DNA of 64,000 nt from Sipunculus nudus (Eukaryota > Annelida > Sipuncula > Golfingiida > Sipunculidae): NCBI GenBank assembly GCA_026874595.1, contig CM049315.1, positions 1,618,501 to 1,682,500 on the forward strand. Reading direction: 5' to 3'. The notes under the pieces were generated by a model, which did not search any database, was not told the origin of the DNA, and saw nothing but the letters and a program-made list of their open reading frames with translations. The position numbers and the translations under genes were made by a program. Positions 1 through 12,900 of this stretch are shown one piece after another. Position 1 is the stretch's first letter. The number at the start of each line of letters is the position of its first letter.

Positions 1-3000
1 AACCTCACCCGGGTATGCATTATTGTCTTCCTCCTCTACATGTCAGTGTGACCACATGTGTACGTATAAACCTCACCAAGGTATGCATTATTGTCTTCCT
101 TCTCGTCTACATGTCAGTGTGACCACTTGTACGTATAAACAATAAACCTCACCCGGGTATGCATTATTGTCTTCCTCCTCTACATGTCAGTGTGACCACG
201 TGTACGTATAAACCTCACCAAGGTATGCATTATTGTCTTCCTTCTCGTCTACATGTCAGTGTGACCACTTGTACGTATAAACAATAAACCTCACCCGGGT
301 ATGCATTATTGTCTTCCTCCTCTACATGTCAGTGTGACCACGTGTACGAATAAACCTCACCAAGGTATGCATTATTGTCTTCCTTCTCGTCTACATGTCA
401 GTGTGACCACTTGTACGTATAAACAATAAACCTCACCCGGGTATGCATTATTGTCTTCCTCCTCTACATGTCAGTGTGACCACATGTGTACGTATAAACC
501 TCACCCAGGTATGCATTATTGTCTTCCTCGCCAACATGTCAGTGTGACCACATGTGTACGTATAAACCTCACCCAGGTATGCATTATTGTCTTCTTCCTC
601 GCCAACATGTCAGTGTGACCACATGTGTACGTATAAACCTCACCCAGGTATGCATTATTGTCTTCCTCGCCAACATGTCAGTGTGACCACATGTGTACGT
701 ATAAACCTCTCCAAGGTATGCATTATTGTCTTCTTCCTCGCCAACATGTCAGTGTGACCACATGTGTACGTATTAACCTCACCAAGGTATGCATTATTGT
801 CTTGTTCCTCGCCAACATGTCAGTGTGACCACGTGTACGTATAAACCTCACCCAGGTATGCATTATTGTCTTCCTCGCCAACATGTCAGTGTGACCACAT
901 GTGTACGTATAAACCTCACAAAGGTATGCATTATTGTCTTCTTCCTCGCCAACATGTCAGTGTGACCACATGTGTACGTATAAACCTCACCAAGGTATGC
1001 ATTATTGTCTTCTTCCTCGCCAACATGTCAGTGTGACCACATCTGTACGTATAAACCTCACCAAGGTATGCATTATTGTCTTCTTCCTCGCCAACATGTC
1101 AGTGTGACCACATGTGTACGTATAAACCTCACCAAGGTATGCATTATTGTCTTCTTCCTCGCCAACATGTCAGTGTGACCACATGTGTACGTATTAACCT
1201 CACCAAGGTATGCATTATTGTCTTCTTCCTCGCCAACATGTCAGTGTGACCACGTGTACGTATAAACCTCACCCAGGTATGCATTATTGTCTTCTTCCTC
1301 GCCAACATGTCAGTGTGACCACATGTGTACGTATAAACCTCACCAAGGTATGCATTATTGTCTTCTTCCTCGCCAACATGTCAGTGTGACCACATGTGTA
1401 CGTATAAACCTCACCCAGGTATGCATTATTGTCTTCTTCCTCGCCAACATGTCAGTGTGACCACATGTGTACGTATAAACCTCACCAAGGTATGCATTAT
1501 TGTCTTCTTCCTCGCCAACATGTCAGTGTGACCACATGTGTACGTATAAACCTCACCAAGGTATGCATTATTGTCTTCTTCCTCGCCAACATGTCAGTGT
1601 GACCACATGTGTACGTATAAACCTCACCAAGGTATGCATTATTGTCTTCTTCCTCGCCAACATGTCAGTGTGACCACATGTGTACGTATTAACCTCACCA
1701 AGGTATGCATTATTGTCTTCTTCCTCGCCAACATGTCAGTGTGACCACATGTGTACGTATTAACCTCACCAAGGTATGCATTATTGTCTTCTTCCTCGCC
1801 AACATGTCAGTGTGACCACATGTGTACGTATTAACCTCACCAAGGTATGCATTATTGTCTTCTTCCTCGCCAACATGTCAGTGTGACCACATGTGTACGT
1901 ATAAACCTCACCAAGGTATGCATTATTGTCTTCTTCCTCGCCAACATGTCAGTGTGACCACATCTGTACGTATAAACCTCACCAAAGTATGCATTATTGT
2001 ATTCTTCCTCGCCAACATGTCAGTGTGACCACATGTGTACGTATAAACCTCACCCAGGTATGCATTATTATCTTCTTCCTCGCCAACATGTCAGTGTGAC
2101 CGCATGTGTACGTGATAACCTCACCCAGGTATGCATTATTGTCTTCTTCCTCGCCAACATGTCAGTGTGACCACATGTGTACGTATTAACCTCACCAAGG
2201 TATGCATTATTGTCTTCTTCCTCGCCAACATGTCAGTGTGACCACATGTGTACGTATAAACCTCACCAAGGTATGCATTATTGTCTTCTTCCTCGCCAAC
2301 ATGTCAGTGTGACCACATGTGTACGTATAAACCTCACCAAGGTATGCATTATTGTCTTCTTCCTCGCCAACATGTCAGTGTGACCACATGTGTACGTATA
2401 AACCTCACCAAGGTATGCATTATTGTCTTCTTCCTCGCCAACATGTCAGGGTGACCACATGTGTACGTGTAAACCTCACCAAGGTATGCATTATTGTCTT
2501 CTTCCTCGCCAACATGTCAGTGTGACCACATGTGTACGTGTAAACCTCACCCAGGTATGCATTATTGTCTTCTTCCTCGCCAACATGTCAGTGTGACCAC
2601 ATGTGTTCGTATTAACCTCACCAAGGTATGCATTATTGTCTTCTTCCTCGCCAACATGTCAGTGTGACCACATGTGTACGTATAAACCTCACAGAGGTAT
2701 GCATTATTGTCTTCTCCCTCGCCAACATGTCAGTGTGACCACATCTGTACGTATAAACCTCACCAAGGTATGCATTATTGTCTTCTTCCTCGCCAACATG
2801 TCAGTGTGACCACATGTGTACGTATAAACCTCACCAAGGTATGCATTATTGTCTTCTTCCTCGCCAACATGTCAGTGTGACCACATGTGTACGTGTAAAC
2901 CTCACCCAGGTATGCATTATTGTCTTCTTCCTCGCCAACATGTCAGTGTGACCACATGTGTACGTGTAAACCTCACCCAGGTATGCATTATTGTCTTCTT

Positions 3001-3120
3001 CCTCGCCAACATGTCAGTGTGACCACATGTGTACGTATAAACCTCACCCAGGTATGCATTATTGTCTTCTTCCTCGCCAACATGTCAGTGTGACCACATT
3101 TGTACGTATAAACCTCACCC
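1..3120. repeat. 71-bp satellite array (left-truncated)
   Basis: Tandem array of a 71-bp unit containing GTATGCATTATTGTCTTC, CTCGCCAACATGTCAGTGTG and ACCACATGTGTACGTATAAAC. About 43 units are visible and the array continues left of the window. Positions 1 to about 480 are organised as a 142-bp dimer: the marker AATAAACCTCACCCGGG recurs near 141, 283 and 425. The rest is monomeric. Variation between units is mostly CACCAAG versus CACCCAG, TATAAAC versus TATTAAC, and presence or absence of one CTT. The 68-73 residue open frames here are by-products of the repeat. The array ends sharply at CCTCACCC in front of unrelated AT-rich DNA. It probably lies in an upstream intron of the FAAH gene. Confidence 0.97.
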
Positions 3121-3842
3121 ATTATTTGTAAAACGTGCTCAAACAGCTGACATATGGTAGAGAAAATTGTAATTGGGTAAAAACACTTATACTTTAAAAT
3201 ATATGACAATGATTATTGGGTTTCTATGCGTCTGCAATACTGGAAATCCACTTCTATTTGGAGCCAGCTAAACTCCTCCTGTCAGAGGTCGTTTCCACTA
3301 AAAATACGAACCTCTTCCAGCAAGGCAGTGTGGGACGGCCAGGACTCGTATCTCAATTGTCAAATTTAAAATAAAAATTTCCTACATTTCAAGGAAAAAC
3401 CTGTTACCTGTTTCATCTGAATGTTAACATTTCACATGCATTGTGGGTGGCAGATTTTAAGTGTGGCCAATCAGATTACCATTGTCTGCATTTCATAAAT
3501 GTCTGTTTTATTAACACATATAAACTATCGAGAGCCTGCATTTATGAAATATTCTTAAAGCATGATAAAACCATTTTCAGGCGTTTTCTTTACATTTTAT
3601 TGGTAATTTATTATGAGCAACTTTTATTACTAATTTATAATCTTTCACATTGTTCGGCGGTTTGTATTGGATTTTAATTATCATTTCACTTTTATACAGA
3701 GAGAAATACATGAAAAAAAAAATATAAGTATATGATCAAATATTTTCCAGCTTCTATGATAATATTTATTAAACATACATATAATTTTCATTATAACATC
3801 ACATTATCATGTTATATAATTTTGTATACATTTTTCGAGTAG
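3121..3842. other. AT-rich unique DNA, probable FAAH intron
   Basis: Unique AT-rich sequence between the satellite and the first FAAH exon I could support. I found no exon here encoding the catalytic-lysine region of the amidase (GVP-x-S-x-K). The longest open frame (3441-3677, +) has no recognisable similarity and is probably chance. Confidence 0.6.
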
Positions 3843-3904
3843 ATACTGGAGGACCAGGGGGCCGTGCCGTTCGTCAGGTCCAACGTTCCGTATACTTGTA
3901 TGAG
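3843..3904 (+). CDS. FAAH: FAAH exon a (first supported exon)
   Basis: 62 bp, read in phase 0: [20 protein letters not shown] plus two bases (AG). This matches the KLQGAVPF-V-TNVPQSM segment just before the amidase signature of FAAH1. Acceptor GAGTAG, donor GTATAT. The trailing AG joins the leading T of the next exon to make serine, giving the SYxCxNPLYG motif. Too short to be found as an open frame; the call rests on alignment and phase. Confidence 0.82.
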
Positions 3905-6900
3905 GTATATATTGATACTACTTTTATTTACTTCAGATGAATGCATATTCTATACTTGGCCCCTTACATTCGCTCATTAACGCTATGTACAGACACCGAA
4001 AGTTAGCTCTTGGTGTCAGGATCATACATGAAGCACCATAGAGTCAGTTCCTTATGACATACATATTTCTGACTTTTTTTCCATTAATAATTGCTTATCT
4101 TCAGGAATCAAATTCATATCTTAACTTTACATTTCTTCATATTACACTTTAAATTTAATTATTTCGAAAATGCTTAAACTGCATATAATTTGTTGTCGAT
4201 TTACGATAACCTGGCTTGTCACTTTATTATAACTGATGCCCTTAAGACAATCAAAAATGATATCCATTAGAAACTCTTATAACTTCAGTTATACATGTAC
4301 GAACCCTCTGTACGGGACGACCACTAACCCTCACGATACAAGTCGTCAGCCCGGGGGATCTAGCGGCGGGGAGGGGGCGCTGGTGGCGGCCGGAGCGACA
4401 GCCATCAGTATCGGCGGAGATTTAGGTGGGAGTATCCGAGTTCCCGCGGCCTGGTGTGGCGTCGTCGGCCTCAAATGTGGCTCCACAAGACTGAAGTAAG
4501 AGCAGTTGTTCCTTGCGATATGTGAAAGGAGGTTATACCAAAGTATGCATTTCTTTTTAATTCCAGGCCATTAACATTACTTAATTTTCCGATAAAGTAT
4601 TCAAGCGTACTTCAGATATGTAGGGCAATTATTCAGTTCAAACAGGGTACGCATCAGCCTTTTTTTTATTTAATTGTTTTGAAAATGTCATTATACATGT
4701 ATACTTATACTGAAGACCTTCGATCATATGATTATAGTCGAATATTTACATATTGCAAATTCAACTGAGTTAATTTCCCTTGTAATATAAACGCAGTACA
4801 AGTATATTATACTATAGTATAACCGCAAAACCCGTATACAGACTACGTTAAACCAGAGTTCAGCTTGAGACAACACCAGCTAACCTCTGTGACCTTTATG
4901 CATCCAGGATTATAAATAGTTCTATAGCAATTTATAATATCGCATGGCACAATACAGATTTGAATGTCAGTGTGTATCTCATCAGTATTCCTGCTTTGCA
5001 GCAATTACCTGAGTACGCGCGGCATACCACTGGAATCGTTAAAACCTGTACGTAAGTATTTATGGTTTATACAATTATATAAGAATCATCAAACCCGGTC
5101 AGATAAACTGTGACCCTACTGAATTGTTTGTTTTATATATATCGTTATACCTATTATTGTTTGTTTTCTTTTCTTTTCCCCAAGTGTGTCATTATGACAA
5201 TTAAGTGCCAATGGGGAACTTCTACTTTCATTTAAAATACAGGTAAACACCGTTAACAGGTAGAGGGAAACTTTTTTCCGATAACTTATAACTTGTCGTG
5301 TCCAATCTGCTTACGTATCATTCTTTAGCGAAGAAACCTTATCTTTGAGACTTAACAGTATTGTAATAACATTTCTTGCATTTATTGCAATGAGCATTTC
5401 TAGGATATATACTCTATAATTGGACAACCGAAATAGATTTGAGATCATCTCTGGGACAGGCTTTGGTCGAAATTTCCTAAAGGTATAATTTCAAGCTAAT
5501 TGGAAACAGAGGAAGAAAGTGGAAGGTTATTTATGTTTGTTGACCATGTAAACGTCGAAACATTCTACAGAAACAGACTACAGGTCTGTATGCCTTGTGT
5601 CGAATTAAGTCTTCCTTGAAATGGCATAGGAACAAAAGATAAAATAATCTTTTAAAAAGTCAGACAAAAATTTTAATTATGTAATAAGGTCTTTAGATGG
5701 TCCAGTCATTCAGCTCTTACATTTAGTGGTTAATGTATTTGATATATTATGAGATTTTCATTTAAGATGAAACATTATCAAAATAAATATTACGGAAAAT
5801 CTTGGCATTGCATTTCTTTGGAACTAAAACTTGTTTGATCGTTTCTAGCATGTTTTTACCACTGCTGTTATGTTTATCTTATCTTTTCTGATAGTGGATA
5901 TCGCGTACGGCCCGTTGGCACGTGACGTTGAGAGTGCCGCCCTCATCATGCGCCACCTGTTGATAGAAGATATGTTCAGGAACAACCCATATACACCACC
6001 AGTCCCGTTCAGGGAGGAGGTTTGGTGATTGGTCGTCTTCTGTCTACTTCTAAAATTAAAGATGTTTATTCAAACGAAATTGAGTGTAATATTATGAAAA
6101 AAAATACATGCCCCGTAGTTCAACACGTATACTATATTTTAATTTACGGTGGGACCATTTGACTTATTGGCCTGAGTCCTCCGTAGTAACGCCTCGGAAA
6201 CAAATAATAAACAGCGAATAAAATATTGGAAATGACACCCCCACCCCCACCCCCCTCCCCCCCCCCCCCCCCCCCACCGCCACTTCCGAAGCGTAGCCGT
6301 TGAGGAGTTTTGTAAAATGATTTTTATTTAGGAAACATCTAGTGTTCTTCTGTTCGTTTACCGTTCCTTGTCAAATGTTTATACTTATTTTTGATTTTCA
6401 TTTGTTGTTAAATGCTTCGAAAATTTGCTCCGAGCACTATGACATAATATCTGTTCAACAAAACAACAAGATTATCCATGTATATCCAGTCTTATTATTC
6501 AAACTATCATCTCCGGCATGGACCTTGTTTCGGAATGACTGGGGCCCATGCCCCCCCCCCCCCCCATCATCACATAGCACTATTGTTCAATCCGTTTGTA
6601 GAAAAATAAAACAAATCATTCAGAAGAATAGTTTATGGTTTCTTCATATTCCCCCTCATAATGTATCACGTATGCATCTCATTAAAAAACAGGATATAAT
6701 TTTCAATGCCCTATATAGGGTGCCTTTCAAAACATGCAGATATTTATCCAGGCAGAACCTTTGCGCGACTCGCATGTGATGACCCTTTTTATATTTGTAC
6801 GGGTCCTGCATCCAGATAAATCAGTTTCATACGCTAAATGCATGCAAAACTGATGAAAAATTCATTTCAATGTATGTGTTAAATCCACTATATTCAATGT

Positions 6901-9900
6901 TATAATAGGGGAATAAGTTTTCAGTGGAGTCAGACTTACATATATGTTCTGCTTCACACTAGTTGCCTCGAGTTGGTCCCGGTACCTCGGCGTAGACTTA
7001 TCATGCAGTCATCATGCTGCCTTGCAAGCTCTCTCTATTCTTTCATTTTTTTTCAAAGTCAAGGGCATATTATTCAAGTACCACATGCGGTATCTGCATG
7101 CGGGCGCACGCAAAAAAAAAATTCCTGGAGTTCAAAATTACGCATACAGAATTCGCGGGGAGGTCCGCACGTATGGAACGGGAAATACTGATAAAACATT
7201 ATTTGGAGAGGCACCAAAATAAAGGCAGTGTTATAAATATATGCTGCTGCATGTTTATAAATCCGAGTGATTAAGAAAGCATTTAAATTATGAAGTGTTG
7301 AAAATTCAGCAAAAAATTACTTTTATGTAACAAAAATATATATCCCATATTATGTGAGGACTTAAGAGTGGGATTCCTTTTTTTGTAAGTTGCCCAGCGG
7401 GCTTCTCTCCTTACCTTGTGGATTGTCCCCCAGGACATTCTGTCAGCTGACCAGGCCCATGATCTCTGGTCTTTTTAGATAGGACTCTATTACAATACTG
7501 GTAAAATAATGGCAGGAAGGCAGGATTCTCTCAGCCCCTACTCAGCCATAGTCTTTTAGTATTGACTATAACCTTACATCCTACACTAAAACGTACACTA
7601 CTTACATTAAGGGGGGCTGGATTTCCATCTTGAAACCCATTTAAGTGGACCATGGCTTTGTCAACTCGTCTCAATACTTAGTATAATCAAAGGTGTCCCC
7701 ACTCGCAGATTTCTAAAGGTATTTATTATGTTATTACACTGAAATATATATGACATTTTTTTCAGTTTTGTATTTTTATACCCAGATCTACCAAGACAAG
7801 AAATCTCTACGTGTAGGCTTCTATAGTCATGACAACGTCTCGACGGCTGTCCCCTCTTTTGTTAGAGCAGTGGATCTCGTAAAGAATAAGTTACAGGACC
7901 AAGGTCATACAGTAAGGAAGTGGATTAGTTTGTATTACTTCATCACTGTTTAATCGACAGTTATTTGCTGTGTTTTATGCAATAGTATGAGAACTTGACT
8001 TGTGAGCGCAGGACTAAAACCATACTCCTATATGCTCTCAGACATCCTATCGACATTTGACTACCAAAGGTTCAGCATTTTCTACAGCTTAAAATTCTTT
8101 TTGATGTTGTACGTCATGAAGGTCTGATACGGTCTACTGATACACGTTTGCAATCAGAGACTTTTTATAGTTCAAAGGACAAGTCTTGGGGGGAAAATAG
8201 AAAGAAAGCGACGGGAAAGAAAAGTACAAACTTTAGAGATTATAACTGTTCTTAAAAACAATAACTGTTAAAGGGGGCCTAAACACATATAACGCATGTT
8301 GAATTAACACGAAAAATAGCTTATTCTTTTTTAAATAAATTGGTACCTGCTTACTCTCGTATATGAGTGTTAAAAAAATATGACCGGTCGCAATCACAGG
8401 CGTCAGCATACATAAACAAGGCGCGTGAGACGCCGTGCATCACCCGGGCCACAACACCTGTCAATCAAGAGACGCTCTGACCATTACAAGGTGTTAAACA
8501 GCGGTATGGGAGGTACTGAGACTGTGTGCCAGGATGGTTTTGCTGGGAAACTTTCGTATAAAGCAGAACTGAACTGATAGTGTGAAAGAATAGGCATAAT
8601 ATTGCTCCTAATTATCGCTGATTTATTATTAAGTCCATAGTTTAATACTTAATTCCATCACTTCCAACCAGAAGAAAATCGGACCCTGGATTAAATTGTT
8701 CAAACATATATTTTATTATTACATGACAGATTTTCTTTAATTTAAAAATTTTCTTCCCTTTTTATGCAAGCTGGTGCCGTTTGGCATCCCTGTTGATGAC
8801 GGCAAAGGTAATCGCTGGATAGATATGGCCATGAAGACCTTTTTGGCAGACGGTGGGAAAATGATGCACATGTTTGTGTGAGTGAATTTGTAATCTCCTA
8901 ATCATGGTCATTCTCTCCTTTTTTCTGTTAATTGATTTTTTCTGTCACCTATTTTTTCTGTCACCTGATTTTTCTGTCACCTAATTTTTTCTATCACCTG
9001 ATTTTTTTTCTGTCACCTATATATTTGTACGGAAACCGGATTATTGTTTGATACAGATTGAAATGTCACTGTTTACATATGAACAACTGTGAAAATCGAA
9101 AGCAAATTTTCGTTACTGTAAAAAATAATATCAGATTTACACTAATTAAATCAACACAATAACAATGTAGAATACATCAGAATTCTGTGGATATTTAACC
9201 CATGTTGAAATAATTTGAATATATAACACAGGGACGGAGATGACCCGGGAGACCTCTTCAAGTTTCCGAGGATAATCTTCCCCAGCATGCCTTGGTGGTT
9301 CAATCTTCTCCTTACTAAGATATACCAACTATTCGTAAGTACTTCAAAGTCACTTTTAACATTTTTAACTTTAACTTATAACGTTACATTTTCCGTATTA
9401 ATCAACGCTCAATCGTTCCCAGGTCACCTCGGGGCATTGGTTTTGGTTCGCAAATTTACTTTTACAATGATTCTTATCAGAAGAAAAGCGGAATATGTCC
9501 GTACTGTCTGATTTCCGATTACATTATTAATCAATATAAGTTGACATTTGCATTTAATTGTATTTGGTGATGAAAGACAAAAATATGTTGAGAATCAAAT
9601 GAATAAAATGACTTTGTCCATGGTATTAATATATTTGTACGTAATGAAAAATAAGAAAAGAGTCAATTAAGGATGAACTGTACATCATATGTCTATAAGA
9701 TACCAAATATTTATTACCCTATATATAAAGATGATTCATTTCGAAATTGTGTAACCTTGCCACAGGGAACAAGGTACTACGTGGAGTGCCCTAGAACATT
9801 CTTTTGACTTTATCTTAGAGAATTAATAATATATATCATATAAGCCATACGATAAAAGCGTGTTGTGATTTGTGTTATGTTTTTATCTCAGCTGACTGTA

Positions 9901-12900
9901 AGTCAACTGAGGTATAGGAATGGCGCTTTGTCCGTCGTCCGTCCGTTAGCAGGGCACAAATCGTAACTGCTGGACCTAGAAACTTCTAAGTGAAAATTCA
10001 GGGAGGTCAATAAAAAATCTCCTTGGAAACCTGAAATTAGATCACTGCGACCTATATCCTCCGAGCTATGGGGCTTGAAAATACCCCCCAGAATAATCAA
10101 AAATATAATACAAAACCTCCAATATCTTGATAATTAATGCATGGATTGTCATGAATCTTCCCTTGAATATTGACCATGACTAGTTTTGTCAGTTTCCGAA
10201 AAGTGGTGGCGCCACCTGTATTTTTTGTTATTTTAACGAATATTTAAAATTTTTTTTACTATAAAATGACAACAATCATGTCAGTTTCTCATCTGTAATT
10301 ACATCTAGTGTCCCGAAACCTCGTGTGTTTGTTGATCAAAAGTGGATGCCCTATATTGTTATCACCCTGTCTGTCTGTCTGTTTGTCTGTCTGTCCATCC
10401 GTCCATCCACACAAATTTGTTTCCAGAAGATAACTCCAGGTTGTATTGACACATGGATTTCAAACTTGACTTACATATGGCCCACCACTAAAACAAGAAC
10501 CTATATCACTTGGGGTCATGAGGTCAAAGGTCAAGGTCACAGCACTCACTTTTTAGCTCAGCTGACTTTCAGTCATGCTGGGCTATAGCGATGGGTCTTT
10601 GTCCGGCGTCCTTCCGTCTGTCCGTCCGGCCGGCCGTCAGCAGGGCACAAATCGTAACCATAGGGGCTAGGGCCATGAACCCTATGCAGTCTTAGAGGTT
10701 CTAAAAAGATTTCCTTGCAAAACTGAAATTAGGTCACTGCGACTTATATTCTCGAAGTTATGGGGGGTGTTTGCACCCCCCAGAAATAATTCTTTTAGCC
10801 AAAATTTTCATCCCAAACCTTCCATCTTTCACATACAGCTCACCTACCAACAGGAGAAAAACTATAATTATTTTGAGGTCACAAGGTCAAAGGTCAAGGT
10901 CACAGAACCAACTTCTTTGAAAAGCCTCAGGATGCATTTTAAGCCAAACCTTTCATCCCAATTCTTTGATCTTTCACATATAGCTCACCTACTAAGTGGG
11001 AGAAGAATCCTATAGATGTTGAGGTCACAAGGTCAAAGGTCAGGGTCACAGGATCCACTTCTTTGAAAAGGTTGTTGACACATTTCAAGGTAGACCTTTC
11101 ATTCCAAACCTTTCAGCACTGATATTGCTTCTCTGCCAGGGGAAAAGACCTGTTGATTTTGAGGTCAAAGGTCAAGTTCACAGCAGCCTCTTCTTGCGTG
11201 GAGTCATTTTCATCAACCTTTTCAATCTATACTTTCCATCTGTCATATATGGCTTACCTACCAATAGGAGAAGAAGTCTATTGATGTTGAGTTCAAAAGG
11301 TCAAAGGTCAAGGTCACAATATTGTTCTAAATGCTTGTGAACATATTTCAAGTGAAACTGTTCAACCCAAACCTTCAGTCTTTCACATATGCCACATCTA
11401 TGCATCACTGAATTTGATCCAAACTTCATATTTATGGGTCTTTTTGCATGAGATAACTAATTGATTTTGAGGTCAGCTGGTGAGGGGGTTATAGGTTGCA
11501 GGTCTAAGTTATCACTCATTGGTTGCCAAGCAATTACACCCGGCCAGATGTAAGTGGTTAGTAGTTACCCATCATTAAGAAAGAATCTTGTTGATATGTT
11601 GGCAAAAGGCCAAGGTCATAGGTCAGGGATGTTCACAATAACTTATTTTGTAGACCATCTCTATTTTTCTTGTTTTCTTGTATATATAACCATATGGCAC
11701 TCACAACTGGTATATCTCACTATGTGCCCATAATTGTCAGTGACACTTGTGATATATGACTCCCTTTTGTATCAGCTCATGGAGTGATAAGGATATATCA
11801 TTAGTGCATAACAAAAACACTGTTGCCGGAATGCTTTGGCCAGGCATTAAGACTATGAGAGTTAAGTGTTAAGTTTAGCTACTGATTTATAAAATGATGG
11901 GAACATTTTGCAGTTTATATCATGGAATCATAGCAATAAACTTAGTTTTCTAGATATCTGAATATTATTATACAAATCATCAGATATACCAGCAAATGTT
12001 TGTTCTGATAATATGTGGGTCTGTACCTGGATTTAGGATGGCTTTATTTGATAACAAGACTCTTAGTGATGCTTTCTGCATTTCTTTTCTTTTAGGTTTT
12101 GCAGTTTACCTCCCCTGCTGACCCCATTGAATAGCAAGCTGATAATTAAAACAAATTGGACTTGCACTTTTTACATTTGCATGTTCATAAATCTGATATG
12201 AGAGCTCTCCAACCTGATCATGCCTTTTGAATTGTTTTGGACATTCATAACTGTTACATTCTTTGAAGCAATTGCTACAAGTTTAGTGTCTTATTGGAGG
12301 ATGTGTGACTTGTCAGAAAACCATTTTGTCTGCCAGGTAGTCATTTTAGAAATCATTCTGCCAGGACAGTTTCTGTGATTTTTTATGATGTTTGGTCCCT
12401 TTTAGGGGATGTTTGTTGTTCAATTTCCGACCTGTCAGAAATCCAATATGGCCACCAGGACGCCATCTTTAAATTCCTTTGAAACATATTATCTCAAGAA
12501 CTATTAAAGTGAATGCAGTGGGATGTATATTAATGTTATCTTGCATTTGGTCAAAGATTTCTTAATAAATATGACCATCATTTATGAAAGCTCAGTACAG
12601 TTGGCTTGTATTGAATAAAAATTAATATGGAAGCAACCGTTTCACAATAATTCTTGCATGGATTTCCTTGATCTTTTGCTATATTTTGATCTTATATGTG
12701 GCCTGTGTGGTATTCCTTTTGAGACTGACAGGTATCGAGTAAGCTGTGGGATTAGTTCCTGATAGCTCAACAACCATACATTTTGCCTCAGACCATCATT
12801 CACTATGTTTTAACCAGACATATATGATAAGAATTTATGGCAATGTAGAAAGTTTAAACAAAATTGACATATAGGTTCTGCAACAATTTTACTAGAATTG

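Larger units (their letters stand above)
3905..8770. other. FAAH introns between exons a and f
   Basis: Intronic AT-rich DNA in the gaps of 384, 506, 843, 1766 and 859 bp between the exons listed separately. Poly-C tracts lie at about 6239-6276 and 6551-6565. The 6342-6779 and 6944-7274 open frames have no recognisable similarity. I saw no transposon ends or RNA genes here. Confidence 0.6.

Noticed and set aside
1822-2809. 68-residue frames MYVLTSPRYALLSSSSP...
   Set aside because: Identical frames recur only because the satellite repeats; 71 is not a multiple of three and each frame closes.
1-3120. Regular repeats with conserved spacing, as in a CRISPR array
   Set aside because: The whole 71-bp unit is repeated with no unique spacers, and the genome is an animal's. 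It is a satellite.
10325-11340. Small frames in AGGTCA elements as peptides
   Set aside because: They lie in non-autonomous repeats, and equivalent frames in sister copies are broken or shifted.
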